Source: JACQFZ01 sp036396275 (GTDB lineage: Bacteria > Pseudomonadota > Gammaproteobacteria > Acidiferrobacterales > Sulfurifustaceae). From it: a stretch of 8,127 nt of DNA. This document shows, piece by piece, positions 1 through 4,981 of this stretch (position 1 is the stretch's first letter; the number at the start of each line of letters is the position of its first letter). Made by a program: the position numbers and the translations under genes. Under the pieces are notes generated by a model. It worked only from the letters and a program-made list of their open reading frames with translations. It did no database searches and had not been told where the DNA came from. The DNA lies in NCBI GenBank assembly GCA_036396275.1, contig DASWLD010000124.1, positions 1 through 8,127 of the forward strand, in the 5' to 3' direction.

Positions 1-640
1 CTTCGCCAAGCGTCAGCAAGTCGTACGCACGTTTTACTCGGTCCCAGCGCTTGTCGCGATCCATCGCGTAGTAGCGCCCGCAGATCGAAGCGATGCGGCC
101 GACGCCGAGTGCCGTGAGCTTGCGCTCCATGGCGTCGAGCGACGCGGCGGCACTTCGCGGCGGCGTGTCGCGCCCGTCGAGAAACGCGTGAACGTAGAGT
201 TGCTTCGCGCCGCGCTTGGCCGCGAGTTCCGCCATCGCGTGAATTTGGTCTTCGTGGCTGTGCACGCCCCCGGGGGACAACAAGCCGAAGATATGCACGG
301 CACCGTCGTTCGCGGTCGCGGCGTCCACGGCTTCGGTCAGGACCGGAATACGGAAAAACTCCCCAGACGCGATCGCGCGTTCGACGCGCGTGTAATCCTG
401 GAAGACGACGCGACCGGCGCCGATGTTCAGGTGGCCGACTTCGGAGTTGCCCATTTGGTTGTCGGGCAATCCAACCGCGCCGGCGGAGGCGTCGAGCAGC
501 GTGTGGGGATACGCCCATAACCGGTCCCAGGCGGGTTTGCGCGCTGCGGCGATCGCGTTGTAGGTTGGGTCCTCGCGATAACCCCAGCCGTCGAGAACGA
601 TGAGGATCAGCGGTTTATGCGCGACGCGCGGTGACGGCAT
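1..640 (-). CDS. gpmI: 2,3-bisphosphoglycerate-independent phosphoglycerate mutase, N-terminal part (cut by window edge)
   Basis: GpmI is a cytoplasmic, metal-dependent glycolytic enzyme that interconverts 3- and 2-phosphoglycerate through a phosphoserine intermediate. The 213 codons present begin at the ATG at 640-638 and run off the left edge, so about 300 residues of a usual ~510 are missing. Residues 11-20 read LILIVLDGWG, with D17 the first metal ligand. MGNSEVGHLN at 63-72 holds the catalytic serine S66. LLSPGGVHSH at 120-129, FLDGRDTPP at 153-161 and GRYYAMDRDKRWDR at 188-201 are substrate-binding segments of the inserted phosphotransferase domain. All expected residues are present, so the gene looks intact as far as it goes. 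The start has only a weak, distant Shine-Dalgarno (GGAAAG). It is divergent from the rhodanese gene, as gpmI and yibN are neighbours in E. coli. Identification is by motif recognition and is very secure. Confidence 0.96.
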   Translation of the reverse strand, partial: MPSPRVAHKPLILIVLDGWGYREDPTYNAIAAARKPAWDRLWAYPHTLLDASAGAVGLPDNQMGNSEVGHLNIGAGRVVFQDYTRVERAIASGEFFRIPVLTEAVDAATANDGAVHIFGLLSPGGVHSHEDQIHAMAELAAKRGAKQLYVHAFLDGRDTPPRSAAASLDAMERKLTALGVGRIASICGRYYAMDRDKRWDRVKRAYDLLTLGE

Positions 641-670
641 AAGGGCATTCGGCTTTCCAAAGCGGGACTT

Positions 671-676
671 ATTGTA
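671..676 (-). promoter_or_regulatory. candidate -10 box for gpmI
   Basis: Read on the minus strand this is TACAAT, five of six matches to the sigma-70 -10 consensus, in an AT-rich patch (ACAATATACAATAAG) within GC-rich DNA. It lies about 30 nt upstream of the gpmI start. No good -35 hexamer is visible at 16-18 bp spacing (TAGGTC or TTAGGT at best), so this is only a plausible promoter. Confidence 0.35.
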
Positions 677-718
677 TATTGTTTCGCCCGCGCGACCTAA
701 CGCGCACGACGATCCCCC

Positions 719-747
719 TTAACGTTAACCGTCACGTCGATCATAAA
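719..747 (+). promoter_or_regulatory. candidate sigma-70 promoter for the yibN-like/secB/gpsA run
   Basis: TTAACG at 719-724 and CATAAA at 742-747 are separated by exactly 17 bp and each matches four of six consensus positions. The -35 hexamer lies within TTAACGTTAA (719-728), a perfect 10-bp palindrome that could be an operator half-site or chance. The next gene starts about 48 nt after the -10. The call is inferred from spacing and consensus only. Confidence 0.35.
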
Positions 748-749
748 CC

Positions 750-770
750 GGCTCGATTCGACATCGAGCC
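750..770 (+). promoter_or_regulatory. perfect 8-bp hairpin in the leader of the rhodanese gene
   Basis: GGCTCGAT (750-757) and ATCGAGCC (763-770) are perfect reverse complements with a 5-nt loop TCGAC. It lies just downstream of the candidate promoter and 24 nt before the TTG start. No T-run follows, so it does not look like an intrinsic terminator. It could be an mRNA-stabilising 5' hairpin or a protein site; function is unknown. Confidence 0.45.
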
Positions 771-794
771 ATTCACCGAATCCGCGAGTTCACA

Positions 795-1211
795 TTGATT
801 CAATTCGTTGTTCACAACTGGTACTTGTTTCTCGCATTGGTGGTCGTGCTGGTGTTGTTGGTCTTGCCGAACATCATGCAGCGCATACACGGCATCGCGA
901 GCCTCGCGCCGTCGCAGTGCGTGCTGCTGGTCAATCGCGAGTCGGGCGTCTTCGTCGACGTGTCCGAGCCGTCGGAATTCAAGACCGGCCATATCGCGAA
1001 TGCGATCAACGTTCCGATGAACATGGTTAGCCAAGCGACGCCGCAACTCGACAAACACAAGGAGCGTCCGGTTATCGTGGTTGCAAGGGTTCCGAATCGC
1101 GCACTGAAAGCGGCGACGGCATTGCGCAAGCGCGGCTTCGCGTCGGTGCATCTGTTGTCCGGCGGTTTGGCCGCTTGGGAAAAAGAAAGTCTGCCTCTCG
1201 AAAGATCATGA
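795..1211 (+). CDS. yibN: membrane-anchored rhodanese-like protein (YibN type), active-site cysteine absent
   Basis: This 138-residue protein has one N-terminal membrane segment (about residues 9-25, rich in L and V) followed by a cytoplasmic rhodanese homology domain (about 40-135). Visible domain elements are LLVNRESGVFVDVSE, the GHI of KTGHIANAINVP (63-74), RPVIVVARVPNRALKAA (91-107) and LLSGGLAAW (120-128). In active rhodaneses a cysteine opens the loop after the VIVV strand; here the strand continues A-R-V-P-N-R. The only cysteine (C42) is elsewhere, so sulfurtransferase activity is unlikely. E. coli YibN also lacks a canonical cysteine there, and the gene order gpmI/yibN/secB/gpsA matches E. 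coli. The start is TTG with a weak GAG six bases upstream; no ATG or GTG is available in frame before the upstream stop at 744, and TTG aligns with the YibN N-terminus. The stop overlaps the next mini-ORF as ATGA. Confidence 0.85.
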   Translation: MIQFVVHNWYLFLALVVVLVLLVLPNIMQRIHGIASLAPSQCVLLVNRESGVFVDVSEPSEFKTGHIANAINVPMNMVSQATPQLDKHKERPVIVVARVPNRALKAATALRKRGFASVHLLSGGLAAWEKESLPLERS

Positions 1212-1255
1212 AGGGCACGGGGATCGGCGCCGCGCGAACGACGGAGGAGGTCTGA
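1208..1255 (+). CDS. possible 15-codon leader or coupling ORF between the rhodanese gene and secB
   Basis: The reading frame MKGTGIGAARTTEEV starts at an ATG overlapping the rhodanese stop (ATGA, 1208-1211). It ends in a TGA whose final base is the A of the secB ATG (TGATG, 1253-1257). Such overlaps on both sides are typical of translationally coupled operon genes. In E. coli grxC occupies this place between yibN and secB, but this peptide shows no glutaredoxin motif. It may be a deletion scar that kept a start and a stop, a coupling or leader peptide, or chance. The secB Shine-Dalgarno lies inside it. Translation is unproven. Confidence 0.25.
   Translation: MKGTGIGAARTTEEV
1243..1250 (+). 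promoter_or_regulatory. strong Shine-Dalgarno of secB
   Basis: GGAGGAGG lies 4 nt before the ATG at 1255 and is by far the strongest ribosome-binding site on the plus strand here. It fixes the secB start and contrasts with the weak sites of the rhodanese gene and gpsA. Confidence 0.8.
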
Positions 1256-1710
1256 TGGCGGAAGAAACCGCGTCCAACGTGCAGTTTAATCTCGAACGTA
1301 TCTATATAAAGGATGTCTCCTACGAGTCGCCGGCGGCGCCGCAGGTGTTTCTCGATCAGTCGGCGCCGCAGCTCGACATGCAGCTCGGTGTGAAGCGCGC
1401 CGCGGTGGCGCCGGACGACGGTTTGCACGAAGTCGTGCTAACCGTGACGCTGGCGGCAAAGAACGCCGGCAAATCGGTTTTTTTGGTCGAGATCCAGCAA
1501 GCCGGGTTGTTTCGCATCGCCGGGATTTCGGGCGAACCGCTCGAGCGCGCGCTCGAAATCAGCGGCGCCTACATTCTCCTGCCGTTCGTGCGCGAGGCGA
1601 TCAACGATCTCGTCGGCAAGGGCGGTTTTCCTCAGCTGCTGATCAACCCGATCAATTTCGAGACGCTGTACGAACAGAAACGCGCCGCCGGCAAGAAGTC
1701 GGTGAATTAG
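1255..1710 (+). CDS. secB: protein-export chaperone SecB
   Basis: SecB is a homotetrameric cytoplasmic chaperone that keeps secretory preproteins unfolded and hands them to SecA. The protein is 151 residues, close to E. coli SecB (155). RIYIKDVSYESP at 15-26 matches the E. coli segment that contacts SecA, with D20 and E24 conserved. VEIQQAGLFRIAGI (78-91) and FPQLLINPINFETLY (125-139) are the core strand and C-terminal helix signatures. Lines of small hydrophobics in the β-sheet region (VVLTVTLAA) are as expected. The tail after residue 140 is short and basic (QKRAAGKKSVN), whereas the E. coli tail is acidic and longer; this tail varies in the family. Start choice rests on the strong GGAGGAGG. 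It sits in the rhodanese-secB-gpsA run and is probably cotranscribed with the rhodanese gene. Confidence 0.96.
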   Translation: MAEETASNVQFNLERIYIKDVSYESPAAPQVFLDQSAPQLDMQLGVKRAAVAPDDGLHEVVLTVTLAAKNAGKSVFLVEIQQAGLFRIAGISGEPLERALEISGAYILLPFVREAINDLVGKGGFPQLLINPINFETLYEQKRAAGKKSVN

Positions 1711-1723
1711 GACCGTTTGAATC

Positions 1724-1866
1724 TTGGAACCGCAGATGAACGCAGATAAACGCGGACGTCGTTCCGTACATGGAATGTACGGAATCCAGCGCCACGGACG
1801 GCATCCTTGCGCCTGGATCCCGGCCAGTCCCTAGCCGGGACAAGGTCTGCGTTTATCTGCGGTTCC
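1724..1866. repeat. palindromic repeat family A, copy 1 (10-bp tandem units in the arms)
   Basis: The left arm (1724-1758) reads TTGGAACCGCAGAT, then 10-nt units GAACGCAGAT and AAACGCGGAC. The right arm (1846-1868) is the inverted counterpart and carries one unit fewer (GTCTGCGTTTATCTGCGG then TTCCA). The outer stem TGGAACCGCAGAT is perfect. The element fills nearly all the secB-gpsA gap and ends about 15 nt before the gpsA ATG. A second copy lies at 4982-5076, with shared sequence continuing outward to an AAG..CTTA tail. The function is unknown; it is a non-coding interspersed repeat. Confidence 0.85.
1761..1840. repeat. two-hairpin REP-like element nested inside family A copy 1
   Basis: TTCCGTACAT (1762-1771) and ATGTACGGAA (1775-1784) form a perfect 10-bp stem with a 3-nt loop. 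TCCCGGC (1818-1824) and GCCGGGA (1834-1840) form a second 7-bp stem. Between them TCCAG (1785-1789) pairs with CTGGA (1813-1817), so the block could form a three-stem cruciform. The layout resembles REP/BIME-type elements ending in GGAATCCAG and CTGGATCCCGGC. The equivalent centre of family A copy 2 is only about 20 bp, which suggests this block was inserted. Confidence 0.6.
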
Positions 1867-1881
1867 ATCAAGTCTTAAAAA

Positions 1882-2883
1882 ATGCGTGATCAACAAACGA
1901 TCGCAGTACTCGGTGCCGGGGCGTGGGGAACCGCGCTGAGCGTGCTGCTGGCGCGCAACGGCTGTCGCGTTTGGCTGTGGGGCAATGATCCGAAGCAACT
2001 CGAGCGGCTGGCGCGAGAGCGCGTGAATTTGGCGGCGCTGCCGGGCGTCGAGTTGCCGCCGCTGATCGAGCCGAGCGCGGGGCTCGATGTGATCGTGCGC
2101 GCCGCGCGCGATTTCCTGATCGCCGTACCGAGCCACGCGTTTCGCGCGACGCTCGGTGCGCTGCGCGCGGGCCGGCGCGCCGATGCAACGATCGCTTGGG
2201 CGACCAAGGGTCTCGAACCGGGCAGCGGGCGGCTGCTGAGCGAGGTCGCGATCGAGGCGCTCGGTCCGAACGCCTCGATCGCGGTCATTTCCGGTCCGAC
2301 CTTCGCCGGGGAAATCGCCCGCGGGCTTCCGGCGGCGTTGACCGTGGCCGCCTCGCGGCCGGCCGTGGCGGAGCACGTGAGCGCGTGGCTGCGCAACGAA
2401 CGCGTGCGCGTGTACACGAGCGAGGATATTGCCGGGGTGCAGCTCGGCGGTGCGATAAAGAACGTGATCGCCCTCGCCGCCGGTATCAGCGATGGACTCG
2501 GCTTCGGCGCCAACGCGCGCGCCGCGCTGATCACTCGCGGACTCGCCGAGCTGACACGTCTCGGCGTCGCCATGGGCGGAAAGCGTGAAACGTTCATGGG
2601 TCTCACCGGCGCCGGCGATCTGATTCTGACGTGCACCGACAATACGTCACGCAATCGCCGCGTCGGTTTGGGGTTGGGGCAGGGGCGTCGCTTGGCGGAG
2701 GTTCTGCGTGAGATCGGCCAGGAGGCCGAAGGCGTCGCGACCGCGCGTGAACTCTACCGAGTGGCCCAGGCGCGCCGCATCGACATGCCGATCACCGAGC
2801 AGGTGTATCGCGTGCTTTACGAAAACGTGCCGCCTCAGGCCGCGGTCGAAGCGCTTCTCAAGCGCGACCCGCGGCCTGAATAA
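1882..2883 (+). CDS. gpsA: glycerol-3-phosphate dehydrogenase [NAD(P)+]
   Basis: GpsA is a cytoplasmic enzyme reducing dihydroxyacetone phosphate to sn-glycerol-3-phosphate, the backbone for phospholipid synthesis. The protein has 333 residues, normal for the family. IAVLGAGAWGTALS at 7-20 is the Rossmann NAD(P) loop and WGNDP (33-37) follows β2. WATKGLEPG (106-114) and VISGPTFAGEIARGLPAAL (135-153) are family signatures. GGAIKNVIALAAGISDGL (189-206) holds the catalytic lysine K193. GLTGAGDLILTCTDNTSRNR (240-259) is the substrate and cofactor signature of the C-terminal helical domain. Nothing looks broken. The ATG has no recognisable Shine-Dalgarno: 15 nt of A/T-rich sequence separate it from the palindromic repeat upstream. 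The secB-gpsA order matches E. coli, but trmL does not follow on the same strand. Confidence 0.97.
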   Translation: MRDQQTIAVLGAGAWGTALSVLLARNGCRVWLWGNDPKQLERLARERVNLAALPGVELPPLIEPSAGLDVIVRAARDFLIAVPSHAFRATLGALRAGRRADATIAWATKGLEPGSGRLLSEVAIEALGPNASIAVISGPTFAGEIARGLPAALTVAASRPAVAEHVSAWLRNERVRVYTSEDIAGVQLGGAIKNVIALAAGISDGLGFGANARAALITRGLAELTRLGVAMGGKRETFMGLTGAGDLILTCTDNTSRNRRVGLGLGQGRRLAEVLREIGQEAEGVATARELYRVAQARRIDMPITEQVYRVLYENVPPQAAVEALLKRDPRPE

Positions 2884-2892
2884 TAATAAAGG

Positions 2893-2956
2893 CACGAGGT
2901 ACGAGAGAGGAGATACGAGAAAAACGAGTTCCGATTCGGGTCGTATCTCGCATCTC
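2893..2956. repeat. palindromic repeat family B (ACGAG/GAGATACGA type) in the convergent gpsA-fimT gap
   Basis: GAGATACGA (2910-2918) and TCGTATCTC (2941-2949) are a perfect 9-bp inverted repeat around a 22-nt centre. The left arm repeats ACGAG at 2894, 2901, 2915 and 2924 (CACGAGGTACGAGAGAGG, then GATACGAG), and the right arm mirrors it as TATCTCGCATCTCGG. It fills the 86-bp gap between two converging genes. It may serve as a bidirectional transcription barrier, but no T-run marks a classical terminator. Confidence 0.65.
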
Positions 2957-2969
2957 GGCCCTGGTAACC

Positions 2970-3539
2970 TTACGCGCACTTGATGTTGCTGGTCGTCGTC
3001 TGCGCCACCCGCGCACGGCCGCTGTTGGAAACGATGACGTAACGCGCCAAGGATGGATCGCGCTCGCCGCACACGGCAAACGTAATCGTCGAACCGCCCG
3101 CCGTTCCCATCGGCTGATAGGTGACGCGGCTGCGAGCGCGCGAGCTTCGAATGCGGATCCCACGCGTGACGCCGCCTTGCACGCGAACGATTTCACCACC
3201 GTCGGGCTTGCCGTTGTGGTTCTTGTCCGCGTAAACCAGCCAACCCTTGTGCCAATCCGTGAAGCCATCGCCCGGCCGCAGACACGACTGCTGATCGTCG
3301 GTCGGGCAGAGCGTCAGGTGCTCGTTCGTCGTGATCGATTCGCTGCGCGCAAGGGCAAGGTGCGCTGCCAAGTCATTCGCCGAGGCCGTGACGGCGTCCT
3401 GTTGAAACACGTTCCACATGCCGGCGCCGCCGCCGACAAGGGTGCCGCTGATGCACAAGGACACGAGCATCTCCTGCAAGGTGAAGCCGCGAAACGCCGC
3501 TAACGGGCGCGGAAACCGATTTGAGCCAAGCCGATTCAT
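2970..3539 (-). CDS. fimT: GspH/FimT-type minor pseudopilin, stand-alone, with a GRxR motif
   Basis: This is a 189-residue type IV pilin-like protein, inserted in the inner membrane and incorporated in small amounts into a pilus. Residues 1-18 form a basic prepilin leader ending at G18. Cleavage before F19 gives FTLQEMLVSLCISG with glutamate at +5, the prepilin peptidase and methylation signature, followed by a hydrophobic helix to about residue 38. The C-terminal globular domain is of the GspH type (WLVYADKNHNGKPDGGE at 100-116; ITFAVCGERD at 152-161). SNSGRARV (171-178) contains GRAR, matching the GRxR motif reported in Legionella FimT for DNA binding in natural transformation. C78/C86 and C157/C188 could form disulfides. 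The start is fixed by AAGGAG at 3552-3547 and by the leader; a longer upstream frame has no pilin features. No other pilin gene is adjacent, unlike fimU-pilVWXE operons. Confidence 0.88.
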   Translation of the reverse strand: MNRLGSNRFPRPLAAFRGFTLQEMLVSLCISGTLVGGGAGMWNVFQQDAVTASANDLAAHLALARSESITTNEHLTLCPTDDQQSCLRPGDGFTDWHKGWLVYADKNHNGKPDGGEIVRVQGGVTRGIRIRSSRARSRVTYQPMGTAGGSTITFAVCGERDPSLARYVIVSNSGRARVAQTTTSNIKCA

Positions 3540-3546
3540 CTCCTCT

Positions 3547-3552
3547 CTCCTT
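3547..3552 (-). promoter_or_regulatory. Shine-Dalgarno of fimT
   Basis: On the minus strand the sequence before the ATG reads AAAGGAGAGAGGAG. AAGGAG is 7 nt from the start, optimal spacing, and decides the start at 3539. A possible -10 box AATAAT (3600-3595, five of six matches) lies 56 nt upstream of the ATG, without a convincing -35. Confidence 0.7.
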
Positions 3553-3622
3553 TGTGCGTGGGTCGATGTTGGTTGTTGATTGATGACGCACACCATTATT
3601 TTCAGTTTCGCGCTGCATAGAA

Positions 3623-3659
3623 CGGCACCTTCGTGCTTGTGACGAGCACTTTGGTGCCG
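3623..3659. repeat. compound hairpin CGGCACC..GTGCT..AGCAC..GGTGCCG
   Basis: CGGCACC (3623-3629) pairs perfectly with GGTGCCG (3653-3659). Inside, GTGCT (3633-3637) pairs with AGCAC (3645-3649). A symmetric 3x3 internal loop and a 7-nt apical loop complete it. It lies in the fimT leader or promoter-proximal region. No T-run follows on either strand, so a terminator role is not supported. It may be a REP-like repeat. Confidence 0.55.
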
Positions 3660-3688
3660 GCGCGCGCGGCAAAACGGGAGGGGGCAGG

Positions 3689-3705
3689 CTCCCCGGAGAG
3701 GGGAG
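3689..3705. repeat. small hairpin CTCCCC-GGAGA-GGGGAG
   Basis: A perfect 6-bp stem with a 5-nt loop (3689-3694 with 3700-3705) lies in a purine-rich stretch of GGGAG/GGGGAGAG. It could pair with nearby G-rich repeats. No function can be read from the sequence. Confidence 0.4.
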
Positions 3706-3748
3706 AGATGCGGAAGGCCTATGTAGGCTCCGATATATATGACTTTCT

Positions 3749-3825
3749 GTCGCAAAGGCGCGAAGACGCAAAGAAGTGGGTTCTATTTATCCGTGCCATT
3801 CTTTGCGCCTTCGCGTCTTTGCGGC
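3749..3825. repeat. palindromic repeat family C (arms of three 8-bp units)
   Basis: The left arm (3749-3775) contains three successive 8-bp units CGCAAAGG, CGCGAAGA and CGCAAAGA. The right arm (3799-3825) is its reverse complement with 3 differences in 27 positions. The centre is about 23 bp. The element ends about 40 bp beyond the stop codon of the trpD2-like gene, where its transcript would form a long stem that could stop or stabilise the message. The period (8 bp) differs from family A (10 bp), but the design is the same. Confidence 0.85.
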
Positions 3826-3866
3826 AAGCATTCATATTTTCTGGAATTGATCGATCTCCGCTATCT

Positions 3867-4970
3867 CTATTTCCGCAGCCGCCGGGCGGCGCTGCCGTCG
3901 TCGAGCGCGCCGCGTACGGCGACCGCCGCCGAAAGCGGCGTCAAATAGCGGTCCAAGTGCAGGAGGCACAACGCGGCCGCGGCGATCAGATGATCGCGAA
4001 TCGGTCCGGGTTCGCCGGCCAACGCCCGTTGCCCGCCGTCCGCCGCCGCGCGGGCGATGGCACTGGCGTCGAGCCGTTTCGCGTGATCGTCGTCGCCGAG
4101 CAGTTCACCCGGGATCGGCGGCGGCCGCAACGATTGCGCCAGTCCGAATTCGCCCGCGGTAATTTCCCGCGCGACCTCGCCCTCCTTACCTTTGTAAGAA
4201 AAGTATTTGCCTTCCTCACGCACGGAAGGGACAACGCCGCCCTCGACGCCGCGCACGAGCAGCGCCGTATCGTAGCCGGCGGCGCGCGCGAGCAGGGTGT
4301 AGACGCGTGGATACGCTTTGTGTACGTAGCCGGTGACGAGATGAGTCTTGCGGCGCGCACGTACCGGGCCGGCGAGCACTTCCAGCGTGGTCAGGGCCGG
4401 GCGCTTTACGATCAGCGAGCGCAGCCGCGCGAGTGCGTAGAGCTTCGGACAAAAAATACTCTGGTCGAGGTACGCCCAACCGATGGTGGGATCGGCGATG
4501 GCCGCCGACGCTTGTTTCACGGTGAGATCGACCGGCAACCCCGCCGCACGCAGTACCTGCCGGTGCGTCACGCCGTATTTCGGGCCCATGGATTCGACGC
4601 CGTGCGTGATCGACGGCACGCCGCAAGCGGCGAGCACCGCCGGCAGGAACGGCGCGATCGGGAGGCTGCGCGCGTAGCCGTCGTACGGATCGCCGAGATC
4701 GATCAGCTCGTCGACCGATGCGACGACCGTTTGCGTGGCATCGCGAATCGCATCGAGCAGTCCGCACATCTCATCGTCGGACTCGCGCTTCATGCGCAGC
4801 GCGATGAGAAACACGCCGGCCTCGACCGGATCGACCAGCCCATCGAGTACGAGCCGCAACCCGGCGCACGCTTCCGCGCGCGAGATATCTTTGCTGAGTT
4901 CGGGGCCGGTGGCGATGCGGCTCAAGATCGAGCGCATCAGCCCCGCGTCTTGCTTAGCGACTTCGAGCAT
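3867..4970 (-). CDS. TrpD2/YbiB-like protein (anthranilate phosphoribosyltransferase fold, no GTGGD loop)
   Basis: The 367-residue protein has the layout of the nucleoside phosphorylase/TrpD fold. A helical N-terminal domain is at about 10-80 (LSKDISRAEACAGLRLVLDG; VEAGVFLIALRMK) and an α/β domain follows. AACGVPSITHGVESMGPKYGVT at 114-135 (in two parts, AACGVPSITHG and VESMGPKYGVT) matches the TrpD ACGVPVAKHGN region. LLVRGVEGGVVPSVRE at 237-252 sits where TrpD has its VHGxxGLDE segment. The PRPP-binding GTGGD loop of true TrpD is replaced by GDPYDGYARS (93-102). That argues against tryptophan synthesis and for the TrpD2/YbiB group, whose E. coli member binds nucleic acid. Basic patches (RARRKTH at 204-210) would suit this. 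No trp genes adjoin it. The ATG lies 11 nt from a palindromic repeat and lacks a Shine-Dalgarno. A different family-3 transferase role cannot be excluded. Confidence 0.75.
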   Translation of the reverse strand: MLEVAKQDAGLMRSILSRIATGPELSKDISRAEACAGLRLVLDGLVDPVEAGVFLIALRMKRESDDEMCGLLDAIRDATQTVVASVDELIDLGDPYDGYARSLPIAPFLPAVLAACGVPSITHGVESMGPKYGVTHRQVLRAAGLPVDLTVKQASAAIADPTIGWAYLDQSIFCPKLYALARLRSLIVKRPALTTLEVLAGPVRARRKTHLVTGYVHKAYPRVYTLLARAAGYDTALLVRGVEGGVVPSVREEGKYFSYKGKEGEVAREITAGEFGLAQSLRPPPIPGELLGDDDHAKRLDASAIARAAADGGQRALAGEPGPIRDHLIAAAALCLLHLDRYLTPLSAAVAVRGALDDGSAARRLRK

Positions 4971-4981
4971 GGTTACTAAAT

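Larger units (their letters stand above)
3540..3866. other. 327-bp intergenic region between the trpD2-like gene and fimT, packed with inverted repeats
   Basis: No gene is supported here. From the fimT end it holds the fimT ribosome-binding site and a possible -10 (3595-3600), a compound hairpin (3623-3659), a small G/C hairpin (3689-3705) and a long palindromic tandem repeat (3749-3825). Frames crossing it are arginine-rich or repeat-derived and have no recognisable domain. Confidence 0.7.

Noticed and set aside
188..520. A 110-codon plus-strand frame opposite gpmI
   Set aside because: It is antisense to unambiguous GpmI motifs (MGNSEVGH, FLDGRDTPP) and has no recognisable domain.
1737..1833. 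A short plus-strand frame starting MNADKRGRR inside the family A repeat
   Set aside because: It consists entirely of repeat and hairpin sequence and has no ribosome-binding site.
2940..2969. Intrinsic terminator between gpsA and fimT
   Set aside because: The inverted repeat is good but no T-run follows the stem on either strand, so only a repeat is called.
3540..3755. A 72-codon N-terminal extension of the fimT frame
   Set aside because: It runs through intergenic hairpins and has no pilin features. The ATG at 3539 has an optimally spaced AAGGAG and begins a proper prepilin leader.
3633..4979. A 448-codon open frame on the plus strand, longer than the trpD2-like gene it opposes
   Set aside because: It is antisense to a protein with recognisable domain motifs, is rich in arginine, glutamine and alanine, and starts inside intergenic repeats. 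GC-rich coding DNA often leaves such frames open.
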